Assembly: GCA_963811895.1 (NCBI GenBank) | Contig: CAWETE010000016.1 | Coordinates: 186,001-250,000, forward strand | DNA length: 64,000 bases | Source: DASSUW01 sp963811895 | GTDB lineage: Bacteria > Actinomycetota > Thermoleophilia > Solirubrobacterales > Solirubrobacteraceae | Direction of reading: 5' to 3' | In this document: piece after piece, positions 15,260 to 23,638 of the stretch | Position numbering within the stretch: position 1 is the stretch's first letter | Layout of the letters: every line of letters begins with the position of its first letter | Notes under the pieces: generated by a model | What the model was told of the DNA's origin: nothing | Seen by the model: only the letters and a program-made list of their open reading frames with translations | Database searches by the model: none | Translations under genes and position numbers: made by a program

Positions 15260-16174
15260 ATGAACAGCCTACGCATCTTCCTGGCCGGCGCCACCGGCGC
15301 CCTGGGCAGCCGTCTGACACCGCAGCTCGTGGAGCGCGGCCACCACGTCATCGGGACCACCCGCTCGAACCCCGACCGCGTGCGCGAGCTGGGCGCCGAG
15401 CCCGTCGTGCTCGATCCGCTCGACGCCGCCGCCGTGCGCGAGGCCGTGCTCGCCGCGCGGCCGGACGTCATCGTCCACCAGCTCACCGCGCTGTCGGGCC
15501 TCAACTTCGGCCGCAACTTCGACAAGGCGTTCGCCATGACCAACCGGCTCCGCACGGAGGGCACCGATCACCTGCTGGCCGCCGCGCGCGAGGCCGGCGT
15601 GACGCGGCTCGTGTGGCAGAGCTACGCGGGCTGGCCGTACGCGCGCGAGGGCGACGCGGTCAAGGCGGAGGACGCTCCGCTCGACACCGACCCGCCCTCC
15701 GACGTGCGTGAGACGCTCGCCGCCATCAAGCACCTCGAGGCGGTCGTCACCGAGGCCGGCGGCACCGTCCTGCGCTACGGCGGCTTCTACGGGCCGGGAA
15801 CCTCGCTGACGCAGGACGGAGAGCATGCCGAGCTGCTGCGCAAGCGGCGGTTCCCGGTCGGCGGGAACGGCGCCGGCATCTGGTCGCTGGTGCACATCGA
15901 CGATGCGGCTGCCGCCACCGTCGCCGCCATCGAGAGCGGCACGCCGGGCATCTTCAACGTCGTCGACGACGAGCCGGCGCCGGCCTCCGAGCTCGTGCCC
16001 GGCCTCGCCGCCGCCGTCGGCGCCCCGCCCCCGCGCCGGCTCCCCGGCTGGCTCGTGAAGCTGCTGGCCGGCGGGCAGATGCACTCGATGATGACCCGCA
16101 CCCGCGGCGCCTCGAACGCCAAGGCCAAGCGCGAGCTCGGTTGGGTCCCGCGCCACTCGTGGCGGACCCTCTAG
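15260..16174 (+). CDS. NAD(P)-dependent epimerase/dehydratase (SDR family), likely ECF41 target
   Basis: A 304-residue extended short-chain dehydrogenase-like protein. The nucleotide-binding motif GATGALGSRL is at residues 10-19, VDD/HIDDAAAATVAAIESG and FNVVDDEPAPASELV follow, and the C-terminus ASNAKAKRELGWVPRHSWRTL is typical of atypical SDR epimerases. ECF41 sigma factors are known to sit next to genes for carboxymuconolactone decarboxylases, oxidoreductases or epimerases and to transcribe them; this arrangement fits exactly. The physiological substrate is unknown. Confidence 0.9.
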   Translation: MNSLRIFLAGATGALGSRLTPQLVERGHHVIGTTRSNPDRVRELGAEPVVLDPLDAAAVREAVLAARPDVIVHQLTALSGLNFGRNFDKAFAMTNRLRTEGTDHLLAAAREAGVTRLVWQSYAGWPYAREGDAVKAEDAPLDTDPPSDVRETLAAIKHLEAVVTEAGGTVLRYGGFYGPGTSLTQDGEHAELLRKRRFPVGGNGAGIWSLVHIDDAAAATVAAIESGTPGIFNVVDDEPAPASELVPGLAAAVGAPPPRRLPGWLVKLLAGGQMHSMMTRTRGASNAKAKRELGWVPRHSWRTL

Positions 16175-16824
16175 TAGGGCGGGAAGTCCGAGTACCAGTC
16201 GCCGAGCACGCGGAAGGCCTTCCAGAACGCGCGCTTGGCGTGCTCCTCGTCCAGCGCCTCGTCGATGCTCGGCGTGTACAGCGCGTCGATCGACGGCGTC
16301 AGCGACTGGATCTCCCCCGGCGTCGCGAGCACCTCGCGCGCCAGGGGGAGCTGGAGCTCGTTGAGCACCTCGAGCGACTCCGGCCCCATGACCACGACCA
16401 GCTTGGGCTGGACGATGGCGATCTCCTCGACCAGCCGCGCGACGCACTCCGGGGCGGCGAGCGCCGTGTCCGGCACCGGGCACTTGACGCACAGCGTCCC
16501 GTAGACGGCGAGCGGATCGATGTCGAGCCTTTTGAGCGACTTCATCAGCGCCGTGCCCGCGCGGCCGTAGAAGGCGACGCCCTCCTCGATCTCCGCCGGC
16601 TTCGGGTGGTGCTTGAGCATGAAGATGTCGGCCTGCGGGTGGCCGGAGCCGAGCACGGGCATGAGGCTCCCGCGCGGACAGCGGTCGCAGGTCTGCAGTT
16701 CCCGGGTGAAGTGGTTGAGCTCGCGGATGGCGCGCTCGAGGTACTTCTCGCGGATCTCGTCGTCGGTGGCGGGCATCCCGCCGACCGATTTAGCCGAGTG
16801 GGCGTTTTCTCCTTGCCCCTGCAT
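16171..16824 (-). CDS. uracil-DNA glycosylase family 4-like Fe-S protein with divergent active site
   Basis: A 217-residue protein with the four-cysteine pattern of family 4 UDGs: C46 and C49 (TCDRCPRG), C115 in GTLCVKCPVPD and C127 in APECVARL. The rest of the core (VQPKLVVVMGPESLEVL) also fits. The catalytic motif 1, normally GEAPGxxED, is replaced by LKHHPKPAEIEEGVAFYGRAG-like sequence. Motif 2, normally HPSxLL, has no His (TPSID occurs instead). It may have another substrate or be inactive. Start ATG 16824 is 3 nt after the stop of the upstream GT-PHP gene; ATG 16776 is an alternative. Confidence 0.8.
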   Translation of the reverse strand: MQGQGENAHSAKSVGGMPATDDEIREKYLERAIRELNHFTRELQTCDRCPRGSLMPVLGSGHPQADIFMLKHHPKPAEIEEGVAFYGRAGTALMKSLKRLDIDPLAVYGTLCVKCPVPDTALAAPECVARLVEEIAIVQPKLVVVMGPESLEVLNELQLPLAREVLATPGEIQSLTPSIDALYTPSIDEALDEEHAKRAFWKAFRVLGDWYSDFPPY

Positions 16825-16827
16825 CGG

Positions 16828-18729
16828 TCATTGCGCGTCGCGGCCCGCGACGGCCCGTCTGACTCGGCGTCGCCGGCTGGCCCTGCGGGCCGCCGGCGGG
16901 GTCGCGCGCGTCTCGAGGAACTTGAGCGCCTGCACCTGGGCGTAGCGCAGCGAGGAGGGCCGTCCGAGGATGTCCGCGTCGCGCAGCGACTCGAGGAACT
17001 CCTCGGCCCCGTCGAAGTCGCGCATCCGGATCCGCACGGCCCCGAGGCCCTGCGCCACGTGGGCGTCGCTGCCCGCGCCTCCGGGGATGCGGTACTTGCC
17101 CGCGAAGCGCACCGCCTCCTCGTTCCAGGCCGCGATCGCGATCCGCGGGTTGAAGATCTCGATCGCGTCGACGTCGTCGACCACGCGCAGCAGGTGCTCG
17201 TAGTCGGGCACGCTGTGCAGGCGGTCGAAGGGGTGCGGGACGTAGACGAGGCCGCCCTGGCGCTTGATCTCCGCGATCGTCTCCTCGAGGCTCATGCCGC
17301 GCGGGATCTTCTCCTCGATGAAGAGGCCGATCACCTCGCCCTGGTCCTTGGTCTTGACCTCCTCGCCCACGATCACCTTGACGCCGAACTCGGCGGCCTT
17401 CTCGCGCGCCTCGTGCGCCCCGGAGATCTCGTTGTGGTCGGTCACCGCGATCGCCCCGAGGCCGCGCTCGGCGGCGGTGGCGAGCAGCACCTCCACCGGC
17501 GTCACGCAGTCGCTCGAGTGGTCGGTGTGCATGTGGATGTCGACGTCGATCATGGGCCGCTTGGCGAGCCGCTCGCGGACCTCGGGCTTGAGCCCGATCG
17601 CCGGGCGGCGGATGGCGGCGAGCTCCTCGTAGATCGCCTCGGCCTCGTCGGCCACGCGGCTCCAGGAGAGGTCCGGACGCGGCTCACGCAGCCGCTCGAC
17701 GTGCTGCGGGTCGCGGATCGCGCGCTCGAGCTGGCCGGCGAGGACGTCGACGTCCCCGGGCTCGAACAGCAGGCCGTCCCCGACCACCTCCTCGTAGGCG
17801 GGCAGCCGCGCGGCGATCGGCACGGCCCCGGCGCCCAGCGCGCGCACCAGCAGCCCGGGGGCGGGCGCCTGCCCGAGGCTGGCCGCGACGACGACGTCGG
17901 CGTTGGCCAGCACCTCGGTCTCGGTGGTGTCGTCGGCGCTCAGCAGCGTGAGGCGGTCTCTCAGCCGGCTGCGCAGCGCCCCGGTCGGGGCCGCGCCGGT
18001 GGGCGAGAACACCGTCGCCTGCCAGTCGAGCTCCTCTGGGAGTCGTCTCAAGGCGCGCAGGAAGAGTCGTAATGCCTGGCGCTCCTCCTGCGCGCAGAAG
18101 GCCAGCCGCAGCGGGCCGTCGTAGGGCGGGCGCTCGACCAGCGCGGCGCCCGGCCTGAGCAGGCGGTAGCTCGCCGGGAAGAAGTGCTCCATCACCGCGC
18201 GCGTCGCCTGGAAGGAGGCGGTGCGGGCGTCGAGGCGGCCGAAGAACAGCTCCACGAAGCGCCGCGCGACCTGGGTGGAGAGGGCGCGCTCGGTCGGCGC
18301 GTGGAAGGAGCCGACGTTGAGCGCCCGGCTGTGCCGCAGCGCGACCGAGCTCGCGCTCGGCGCGAACGGCTCGTGCACGTGCACGAAGTCCAGCGGCGCG
18401 AGCGCCAGCACCTCCTCGATCGTCCGCGAGATGTCCACCGGCGGCGACGGCGCGCCACCGCGCCGCCGCTGCAGCGGCAGCAGCTCACCGACCCCGAGCA
18501 CCCGCACGGCGCCATCGGGATCGAACAGCGCCTCAGGCCGCTCGCGCGCCGACCGGATCAGCTTCCGCGACTCGCGGACGAGCTGCGGCGACCGCGACGG
18601 CGCGAGCACGAGCAGCCGATGCCCCCGCTCCGCCAGCTCGTGCGCCAGCCCACCGGCGAACGCGTTGACCTCGTGCTCGTCCTCCCACGGGTGGGGGGTG
18701 ACTTGGGCGATCGCGAACCGCTCGGGCAC
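16828..18729 (-). CDS. glycosyltransferase family 4-like protein fused to a PHP phosphoesterase domain
   Basis: One 633-residue frame with two enzymes. Residues 1-380 form a GT-B glycosyltransferase: VNAFAGGLAHELAERGHRLLVL near the start, FVHVHEPFAPS at 115, and the donor-side GLLVRALGAGAVPIAARLPAYEEVVGDGLLFEPGD at 292-325 in segments. Residues 394-590 form a PHP metal-dependent phosphoesterase: DIHMHTDHSSDC (397-408), TDHNEISGAHEA (430-441), VGEEVKT (454-460), PHPFDR (498-503) and GSDAHV (553-558). The C-terminus is strongly basic. The fusion suggests transfer of a sugar and hydrolysis of a phosphate on the same substrate; with ino1 and a PI-type synthase upstream, a role in inositol phospholipid glycosylation is plausible but inferred. 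Confidence 0.88.
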   Translation of the reverse strand: MPERFAIAQVTPHPWEDEHEVNAFAGGLAHELAERGHRLLVLAPSRSPQLVRESRKLIRSARERPEALFDPDGAVRVLGVGELLPLQRRRGGAPSPPVDISRTIEEVLALAPLDFVHVHEPFAPSASSVALRHSRALNVGSFHAPTERALSTQVARRFVELFFGRLDARTASFQATRAVMEHFFPASYRLLRPGAALVERPPYDGPLRLAFCAQEERQALRLFLRALRRLPEELDWQATVFSPTGAAPTGALRSRLRDRLTLLSADDTTETEVLANADVVVAASLGQAPAPGLLVRALGAGAVPIAARLPAYEEVVGDGLLFEPGDVDVLAGQLERAIRDPQHVERLREPRPDLSWSRVADEAEAIYEELAAIRRPAIGLKPEVRERLAKRPMIDVDIHMHTDHSSDCVTPVEVLLATAAERGLGAIAVTDHNEISGAHEAREKAAEFGVKVIVGEEVKTKDQGEVIGLFIEEKIPRGMSLEETIAEIKRQGGLVYVPHPFDRLHSVPDYEHLLRVVDDVDAIEIFNPRIAIAAWNEEAVRFAGKYRIPGGAGSDAHVAQGLGAVRIRMRDFDGAEEFLESLRDADILGRPSSLRYAQVQALKFLETRATPPAARRASRRRRVRRAVAGRDAQ

Positions 18730-18757
18730 CGCGCGGAGCTTAGTCGGCGGCTTGCGG

Positions 18758-18867
18758 AGGGACGAACTTCGGGCATTGAAGGAGAGGGATCGAGCGCCCG
18801 AGCAGGTCGACCCCAGCAGCGAGGGAGGCGGTCGATCCCGCCTCCCTCAACGCCGCAGTTCGTCCCT
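18758..18867. repeat. 11-bp inverted repeat enclosing the ino1/GT-PHP intergenic region
   Basis: AGGGACGAACT (18758-18768) and its exact complement AGTTCGTCCCT (18857-18867) bracket 88 bp that contain a second, stronger hairpin. The right arm overlaps the ino1 stop codon (18866-18868). On the minus-strand transcript this forms a long stem around the inner terminator-like hairpin. Confidence 0.55.
18821..18848 (-). terminator. terminator-like hairpin after ino1
   Basis: GAGGGAGGCGG (18821-18831) and CCGCCTCCCTC (18838-18848) form a perfect 11-bp GC-rich stem with a 6-base loop, 18 bp downstream of the ino1 stop on the minus strand. There is no T-run, which is common in high-GC actinobacteria. 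Confidence 0.55.
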
Positions 18868-20074
18868 AGTCGACGACCGCCGACTTCTCCTCGGCCGCCT
18901 TCTCGGCGGCCACCCGGGCGGCCTCGGCCGCGGCGCGGGTGCGGGAGTGGACGGAGATGAACTCCTCGGTCGCCTCGCGCGCCAGGTGGTCCGGGCGCTG
19001 CGAGTAGGGCGACTTCATGAGGTACGACGACGGCCCGTCGAGCTGGCCGCCGAGGCCGTGGTTGAGCCCCAGCTTGCAGCAGCGCACCGCGTCGATGACG
19101 ATGCCGGCCGAGTTCGGCGAGTCCCAGACCTCGAGCTTGAGCTCGGCGGTCAGCGGCACGTCGCCGAACGCCTGGCCCTCGAGCCGGATGTGGGCCCACT
19201 TGCGGTCCGTGAGCCACGGCACGTAGTCCGACGGGCCGACGTGGACGTTGTCGGGCTCCATCGCGTCCTCGAGGATCGAGGTGACCGCGTTGGTCTTGGA
19301 GATCTTCTTGGACTCCAGCCGCTCGCGCTCGAGCATGTTGTAGAAGTCCATGTTGCCGCCCACGTTGAGCTGGGAGGTGCGCTCCAGCTTCACGCCGCGG
19401 TCGCCGAACAGGCGGGCGAGCGTGCGGTGGACGATCGTGGCGCCGACCTGCGACTTGATGTCGTCGCCGATGATCGGCAGGCCGGCCTTCACGAAGCGCC
19501 GGTTCCAGTAGTCCTCCCGCGCGATGAAGACCGGGATGCAGTTCACCATCGCGCAGCCGGCCTCGAGGATCTGCTCGACGTACCACTTCGTCGCCTGCTC
19601 GCTGCCCACCGGCAGGTAGGAGACGACGACGTCGGTCTTCGTGTCCTTCAGGACCTGCGCGATGTCGACCGTCGAGCCCTCGGCCTTGGTGATCTTCTGC
19701 GACAGGTACTTGCCCAGGCCGTCATGGGTCATGCCGCGCTGGACGGGGATGCCCAGGTGCGGGACATCCTCCTTGACGAACTTGATCGTGTTGTTCTGGC
19801 CCGACCAGATCGCCTCCGAGAGGTCCTTGCCGACCTTCTCGGAGTCGATGTCGAACGCGGCCGAGAACTCGATGTCGCGGATGTGGTAGCCGCCGAGGTC
19901 GACGTGCATGAGCCCGGGCACGCGCTCGGACGGATCGGCGTCGCGGTAGTACTGGACGCCCTGCACGAAGGCATTGGCGCAGTTGCCCACGCCGATGATC
20001 GCCACCCGGACCTTCTCGTTCTGGTAGCGGCTGCCGCCGTTGGTCGAAGGCTGGGGACGGATGTTCTCGGTCAA
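18866..20074 (-). CDS. ino1: inositol-3-phosphate synthase
   Basis: A 402-residue myo-inositol-1-phosphate synthase of the actinobacterial/archaeal type, converting glucose-6-phosphate to inositol-3-phosphate with NAD. The NAD motif VAIIGVGNCANAFVQGVQYY is at about residues 24-43. Other family blocks are VVVSYLPVGSEQATKWY, PIIGDDIKSQVGATIVHRTL, LNVGGNMDFYNM and ELKLEVWDSPNSAGIVIDAV. The start is TTG 20074 with GGAGG about six bases upstream. The C-terminus is an Ala/Glu-rich tail beyond the usual end. It follows the PI-type synthase gene by 51 bp, a pairing typical of actinobacterial inositol-lipid synthesis. Confidence 0.95.
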   Translation of the reverse strand: MTENIRPQPSTNGGSRYQNEKVRVAIIGVGNCANAFVQGVQYYRDADPSERVPGLMHVDLGGYHIRDIEFSAAFDIDSEKVGKDLSEAIWSGQNNTIKFVKEDVPHLGIPVQRGMTHDGLGKYLSQKITKAEGSTVDIAQVLKDTKTDVVVSYLPVGSEQATKWYVEQILEAGCAMVNCIPVFIAREDYWNRRFVKAGLPIIGDDIKSQVGATIVHRTLARLFGDRGVKLERTSQLNVGGNMDFYNMLERERLESKKISKTNAVTSILEDAMEPDNVHVGPSDYVPWLTDRKWAHIRLEGQAFGDVPLTAELKLEVWDSPNSAGIVIDAVRCCKLGLNHGLGGQLDGPSSYLMKSPYSQRPDHLAREATEEFISVHSRTRAAAEAARVAAEKAAEEKSAVVD

Positions 20075-20107
20075 GTGACCCTCCGGATCGATTCTGCCTA
20101 CTTCAAC

Positions 20108-20123
20108 CCCCGCGACCGCGGGG
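20108..20123. other. small GC hairpin between the PI-type synthase gene and ino1
   Basis: CCCCGC (20108-20113) and GCGGGG (20118-20123) with a 4-base loop lie 2 bp past the stop of the upstream gene and about 33 bp before the ino1 start on the minus strand. It may be a weak attenuator or processing site. Confidence 0.3.
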
Positions 20124-20125
20124 CG

Positions 20126-20731
20126 TTACAAGTCTGTTGCCGGCCGTGTCAGCTCACGCCGCACGTGCCAGATGCGCTGGAAGACCGTGATGGTCGACAG
20201 GCCGGCGAGCACGTACACGGCAGGTGCGAGCGCGCCCAGGTCCGCGAACACGAGCCCCGCGGACAGGATCACGACGCGCACCGTGCGGTCCGCGATGCCG
20301 ACCTTGCACTCCACGCCGAGCGCTTCGGCGCGAGCACGAGTGTAGGAGACCATCAGCGAGGCCAGGACCGCGAGCACGACGGCCGCGACCGCCAGATCGT
20401 CGCCCTCGCGCGAGAAATGGGCCGCGACGGCGCACAGCACCACGCCCTCCTCGATGCGGTCCAGCGTGGAGTCCAGGAACGCGCCGAACGGGCTGCCCTT
20501 GCCGGACATCCGCGAGTAGCGGCCGTCGAGCGTGTCGCAGACCGAGCCCACGATGAAGGCGATGCCGCCGACCAGGAACAGCTCCTCCCAGACCAGCCCG
20601 GCGGAGACCAGGCAGAGGAAGAAGCCCGTGAGCGAGATGGCGTTCGGCGTGAGGCGCGACTCGATCAGGCGGTTGCGCATCGCCGCCTGGTACTCACGCG
20701 CCGTCGGACGCGGCGGGCGCTCGACCGTCAT
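20126..20731 (-). CDS. CDP-alcohol phosphatidyltransferase, likely phosphatidylinositol-phosphate synthase
   Basis: A 201-residue integral membrane enzyme with about six hydrophobic segments. It has the CDP-alcohol phosphotransferase signature in the form DTLDGRYSRMSGKGSPFG followed by AFLDSTLDR, which supplies the metal-binding aspartates. The N-terminus LTPNAISLTGFFLCLVSAGL is typical. Next to ino1 it most likely transfers inositol-1-phosphate (or a related polyol) onto CDP-diacylglycerol, as the actinobacterial PI-phosphate synthases do. The substrate is inferred from context only. Confidence 0.88.
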   Translation of the reverse strand: MTVERPPRPTAREYQAAMRNRLIESRLTPNAISLTGFFLCLVSAGLVWEELFLVGGIAFIVGSVCDTLDGRYSRMSGKGSPFGAFLDSTLDRIEEGVVLCAVAAHFSREGDDLAVAAVVLAVLASLMVSYTRARAEALGVECKVGIADRTVRVVILSAGLVFADLGALAPAVYVLAGLSTITVFQRIWHVRRELTRPATDL

Positions 20732-20741
20732 GGCGCGAAGA

Positions 20742-21500
20742 CTATGGCAGCGCAGGCCGAGGCGGCACGTTCCAGGCCCACACCTCGGGCCGCGCCCGGC
20801 CGAACACGCCGTGCGCGCAGAGCGCCGCCGCGAGCGCCACCACGGCGCCGAGGAAGCCGTCCAGCCACCAGTGGTTGGCCGTCGCCACGACCACGAAGGT
20901 CACGACCGGCGCGTACGCCCACCACAGCACCTGCGCCCAGCGGCGGCGGACGATGTGGGCCATCGTCGCGCCCAGCATCAGCGCGAAGGCGACGTGCATC
21001 GACGGGATCGCCGCGAACGGGTTGAAGAGCAGGTCGGCCGAGCCGGAGTCGGCGTTCACGCCGGTGAAGGCGGCCACCGAGTCGCTGAAGCCCCACTCGG
21101 GCATGAAGCGCGGCGGCGCGGTCGGCACGGCGACGTAGCCGATGAGCGCGATCCCCATCGCGACCATGAACATGTTGCGCACGAAGTAGAAGCGCTCGTT
21201 CCGGCGCAGGTAGATCCAGGCCAGCGTGAGCGTGGTGATCACGAAGTGCGAGTTCACGTACATCCAGCTCGCGGCATCGATCACGAAGGCATGGCTTGCG
21301 GCCCAGGCGTGGACGGCGGGCTCGAAGAACAGCCCGAGGTCCTGCTCGATGTGGATCACCGAGCGCGCGTTGTCGAACGCCTCGGCGGCACGCGAGTCCA
21401 CCAGCCCGCGCGCGATCCGGTAGAGCCAGTAGGCGCCACAGAAGAGGACGATCTGCCGCAGCAGATCGACCCAGCCGTTCGGCAGCAGGCGACGGGACAC
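20742..21500 (-). CDS. PAP2-superfamily (Aur1/inositol phosphotransferase-like) membrane protein
   Basis: A 252-residue membrane protein with about six helices. It carries the PAP2_3 motifs YVAVPTAPPRFMP, IPSMHVAFALMLG and ANHWWLDGFLGA, containing the conserved His residues and Asp. This group includes inositol-phosphorylceramide synthase and other lipid phosphotransferases. Lying beside ino1 and a PI-type synthase, it may move or remove an inositol-phosphate headgroup. Start GTG 21500; 10 bp from the downstream gene. Confidence 0.85.
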   Translation of the reverse strand: MSRRLLPNGWVDLLRQIVLFCGAYWLYRIARGLVDSRAAEAFDNARSVIHIEQDLGLFFEPAVHAWAASHAFVIDAASWMYVNSHFVITTLTLAWIYLRRNERFYFVRNMFMVAMGIALIGYVAVPTAPPRFMPEWGFSDSVAAFTGVNADSGSADLLFNPFAAIPSMHVAFALMLGATMAHIVRRRWAQVLWWAYAPVVTFVVVATANHWWLDGFLGAVVALAAALCAHGVFGRARPEVWAWNVPPRPALP

Positions 21501-21543
21501 GAACCCGAGATGTTAAGGGGGCGGCGGGCGGCCGCCAGGGCGG

Positions 21544-23115
21544 CTAACCCCCCGCTACGACGTCGGGACAGTCGGGCCCGTCGCTCATCGGGAATCCGGC
21601 GTGGACGCGGACCCGCTCGCCGCCGACCGGCGTCACGCGCGTCCAGCCCCCGGGCGCGCGGCTCACGCACGCGCCGTCCGAGTTCCACCAGCGCGTGTAG
21701 CGCTGGCGCACGACGGTCGGGCCACCGGACTCGACCTCGAAGCCGGCTGGGTCGACGGCCGTCACGCGCGCGCCGTTGGAGGCCGGCGGCGCAGCGTCGC
21801 GGACCTCCCAGATCCTCCAGTCCGCCGACTCGTGCGCGAGCCGCAGGTACGGCAGCCCGCGCTCGAGCAGCCGCGCCTCGGCCTCGGCCGAGTAGTCGAG
21901 CGGCGCGTCCGGAAGCGCGACCCAGCGCACCGCCGAGTCCTGCAGCCAGCGGTGGTAGCGCTCCGCCGTCAGCGGCCGGCCGTCATAGAAGAGCGGGTTG
22001 GCCTTCTCGTCGAGCTGGCGCTCCCAGCCGCGCGCCAGCGGCACGCTGGTCGCAAGGTGGGCGGTCTCCCAGTGGTTGTGCGTGAACGCCACCTCGACGC
22101 GCTCGCCTGGCCGCACGACATCGTCGAGGAACGCGCGCGGGTCGGCGAAGAACGCCTCCTCGGTCGACGGATCGCCATGCGCCTCGGCCACGGCTCGAAC
22201 GGCCGGCAGCCACTGCAGGTACACGAGTGCGACCAGCACGGCGGCGATGGCGAAGCGCGGGGCGCCGGCGCGCGGGGCCAGCAGCAGCAGCGGCGGCCCG
22301 AGGAGCACGGGCAGGCGCAGCGCGTTCTGGCCGAACACGTTCGGGATCGCGAACGCCGCGACCAGCACGACGAGGTAGAGGATCACGCCGGCCCGCAGCG
22401 CCCGCCGGCCGGGCGCCAGCAGCGCGGCGCCGATCACCGACACCGCCAGCATCGGCCAGAAGGCGGTGGCCACGAAGCGGTCGTCGCCGCCCTCCGGGAA
22501 CAGCACCGCCATCGTCGCGCCGCCGACGGCCACCGGCAGCACCAGCGTCGCCGCGAGCCCGAGCGCCTCGCGGCCGCTGCCGGCCGCCCGCGCCGCAGCT
22601 GCCAGCGCCAGGAAGGCGCCGGCGACAGGACTGGCCAGCACGCAGGCGAGCGCCAGCACGGCGGCCAGCGCGCGCCACGCGACCGTGGGCCGCTCGGCGC
22701 ACAGCCACGCCGCCACCGCGAGCGCGATGCCGAGCGTGAACGGCATCCGGCCGATCACGACGTTGCTCAGCACGCCGGCGGCGAACAGCCACGTGGCGGC
22801 GGTCGCCGCGCCCGGCGACGGCGCCGCCTCGCGCGCCAGCGGCACGAACGCGGCGGTGGCCGCCACCGCGGCGAGCGCGCCCACCCACGCGGGCCCGGGC
22901 CAAGCGGCCAGCGGCGCGAACAGCATCGAATAGCCGAGCACGTGATGGCCGCCGTACCACTGGGCGTTCCAGACGGTCATCCCCTCGGTGTCGAACAGCC
23001 ACGCGCGGAAGGCATGGGCGGCCATGTCCGCGGTCGCCGGCTGGATCACCAGGTACGCGAGCGCGGCCAGCGCGGCGCCGACGACTGGGGCGAAGGGATG
23101 GGCGAGGGGCCGCAC
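21544..23115 (-). CDS. polytopic membrane protein, possible GT-C type glycosyltransferase
   Basis: A 523-residue protein with about ten hydrophobic helices in the first 320 residues and a soluble extracytoplasmic C-terminal part. It begins with VIQPATADMAAHAFRAWLF and a VWNAQWYGGHHVLGY loop, reminiscent of the first periplasmic loop of GT-C enzymes, though a clear D-D/E-D catalytic pair is not obvious. Start is GTG 23115, with TAGCAT seven bases upstream on the same strand. In the run with the PAP2-like, PI-type synthase and ino1 genes it is a candidate lipid glycosyltransferase; the function is inferred and weak. Confidence 0.7.
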   Translation of the reverse strand: MRPLAHPFAPVVGAALAALAYLVIQPATADMAAHAFRAWLFDTEGMTVWNAQWYGGHHVLGYSMLFAPLAAWPGPAWVGALAAVAATAAFVPLAREAAPSPGAATAATWLFAAGVLSNVVIGRMPFTLGIALAVAAWLCAERPTVAWRALAAVLALACVLASPVAGAFLALAAAARAAGSGREALGLAATLVLPVAVGGATMAVLFPEGGDDRFVATAFWPMLAVSVIGAALLAPGRRALRAGVILYLVVLVAAFAIPNVFGQNALRLPVLLGPPLLLLAPRAGAPRFAIAAVLVALVYLQWLPAVRAVAEAHGDPSTEEAFFADPRAFLDDVVRPGERVEVAFTHNHWETAHLATSVPLARGWERQLDEKANPLFYDGRPLTAERYHRWLQDSAVRWVALPDAPLDYSAEAEARLLERGLPYLRLAHESADWRIWEVRDAAPPASNGARVTAVDPAGFEVESGGPTVVRQRYTRWWNSDGACVSRAPGGWTRVTPVGGERVRVHAGFPMSDGPDCPDVVAGG

Positions 23116-23134
23116 CCCCTCGATGCTACGGCCG

Positions 23135-23638
23135 CTACTTGCGGGAGCCGAAGTCCGCGGTGATCAGGCAGGCGCGGTCGCCGCGCAGATCGCCGATGCG
23201 CTTGCCGAGGCCGACCTTCTTGTAGCTCGACGACAGCAGGATCGCGCGGTGGCCGGGCGAGTTCATCCACATCCGCACGATGCGCCGGGCCGCCTTCGGC
23301 CCGCAGCCGCCGAGCATGGCCAGCGTCTCGCCGAGCGCCTTGTGCTTCGCGTAGCGCCGGATGCGGGCGTCGAACGGACCGCCGTCGCGCGACTCGTGCG
23401 CGAAGTAGTCGGCGTCGAGCATCTCCCACGAGTGGAAGTCGGCGGCGCGCGCCAGGCGATTGCTCGAGCGCAGCTTCGACAGACCGTGCTTCGCGCGCTG
23501 GTGGTTGATGGCGCGCACGATGGCACGCTCACGCCCGTCCAGCGAAGGCTTCGCGTCGGCGCTGCTGATGAGTGGTGATCCGAACAGCGGTGCGAGCAGG
23601 CAGCCCGCGGCAAGCAACGTCAAAGCGACGGTGCGCAT
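23135..23638 (-). CDS. secreted CAP (SCP/PR-1) domain protein
   Basis: A 167-residue exported protein. The signal peptide (MRTVALTLLAAGCLLAPLFG) is followed by a CAP domain with INHQRAKHGLSKLRSSNRLARAADFHSWEML, YFAHES and MWMNSPGHRAILLSS, giving the two conserved His residues. CAP proteins act outside the cell, often on envelope or lipids. A GGGGGA ribosome-binding site precedes the ATG. The 181-bp upstream region (23639-23819) holds a GACTC-GGGG-GAGTC hairpin (23661-23674); I see no known riboswitch in it. Confidence 0.88.
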   Translation of the reverse strand: MRTVALTLLAAGCLLAPLFGSPLISSADAKPSLDGRERAIVRAINHQRAKHGLSKLRSSNRLARAADFHSWEMLDADYFAHESRDGGPFDARIRRYAKHKALGETLAMLGGCGPKAARRIVRMWMNSPGHRAILLSSSYKKVGLGKRIGDLRGDRACLITADFGSRK

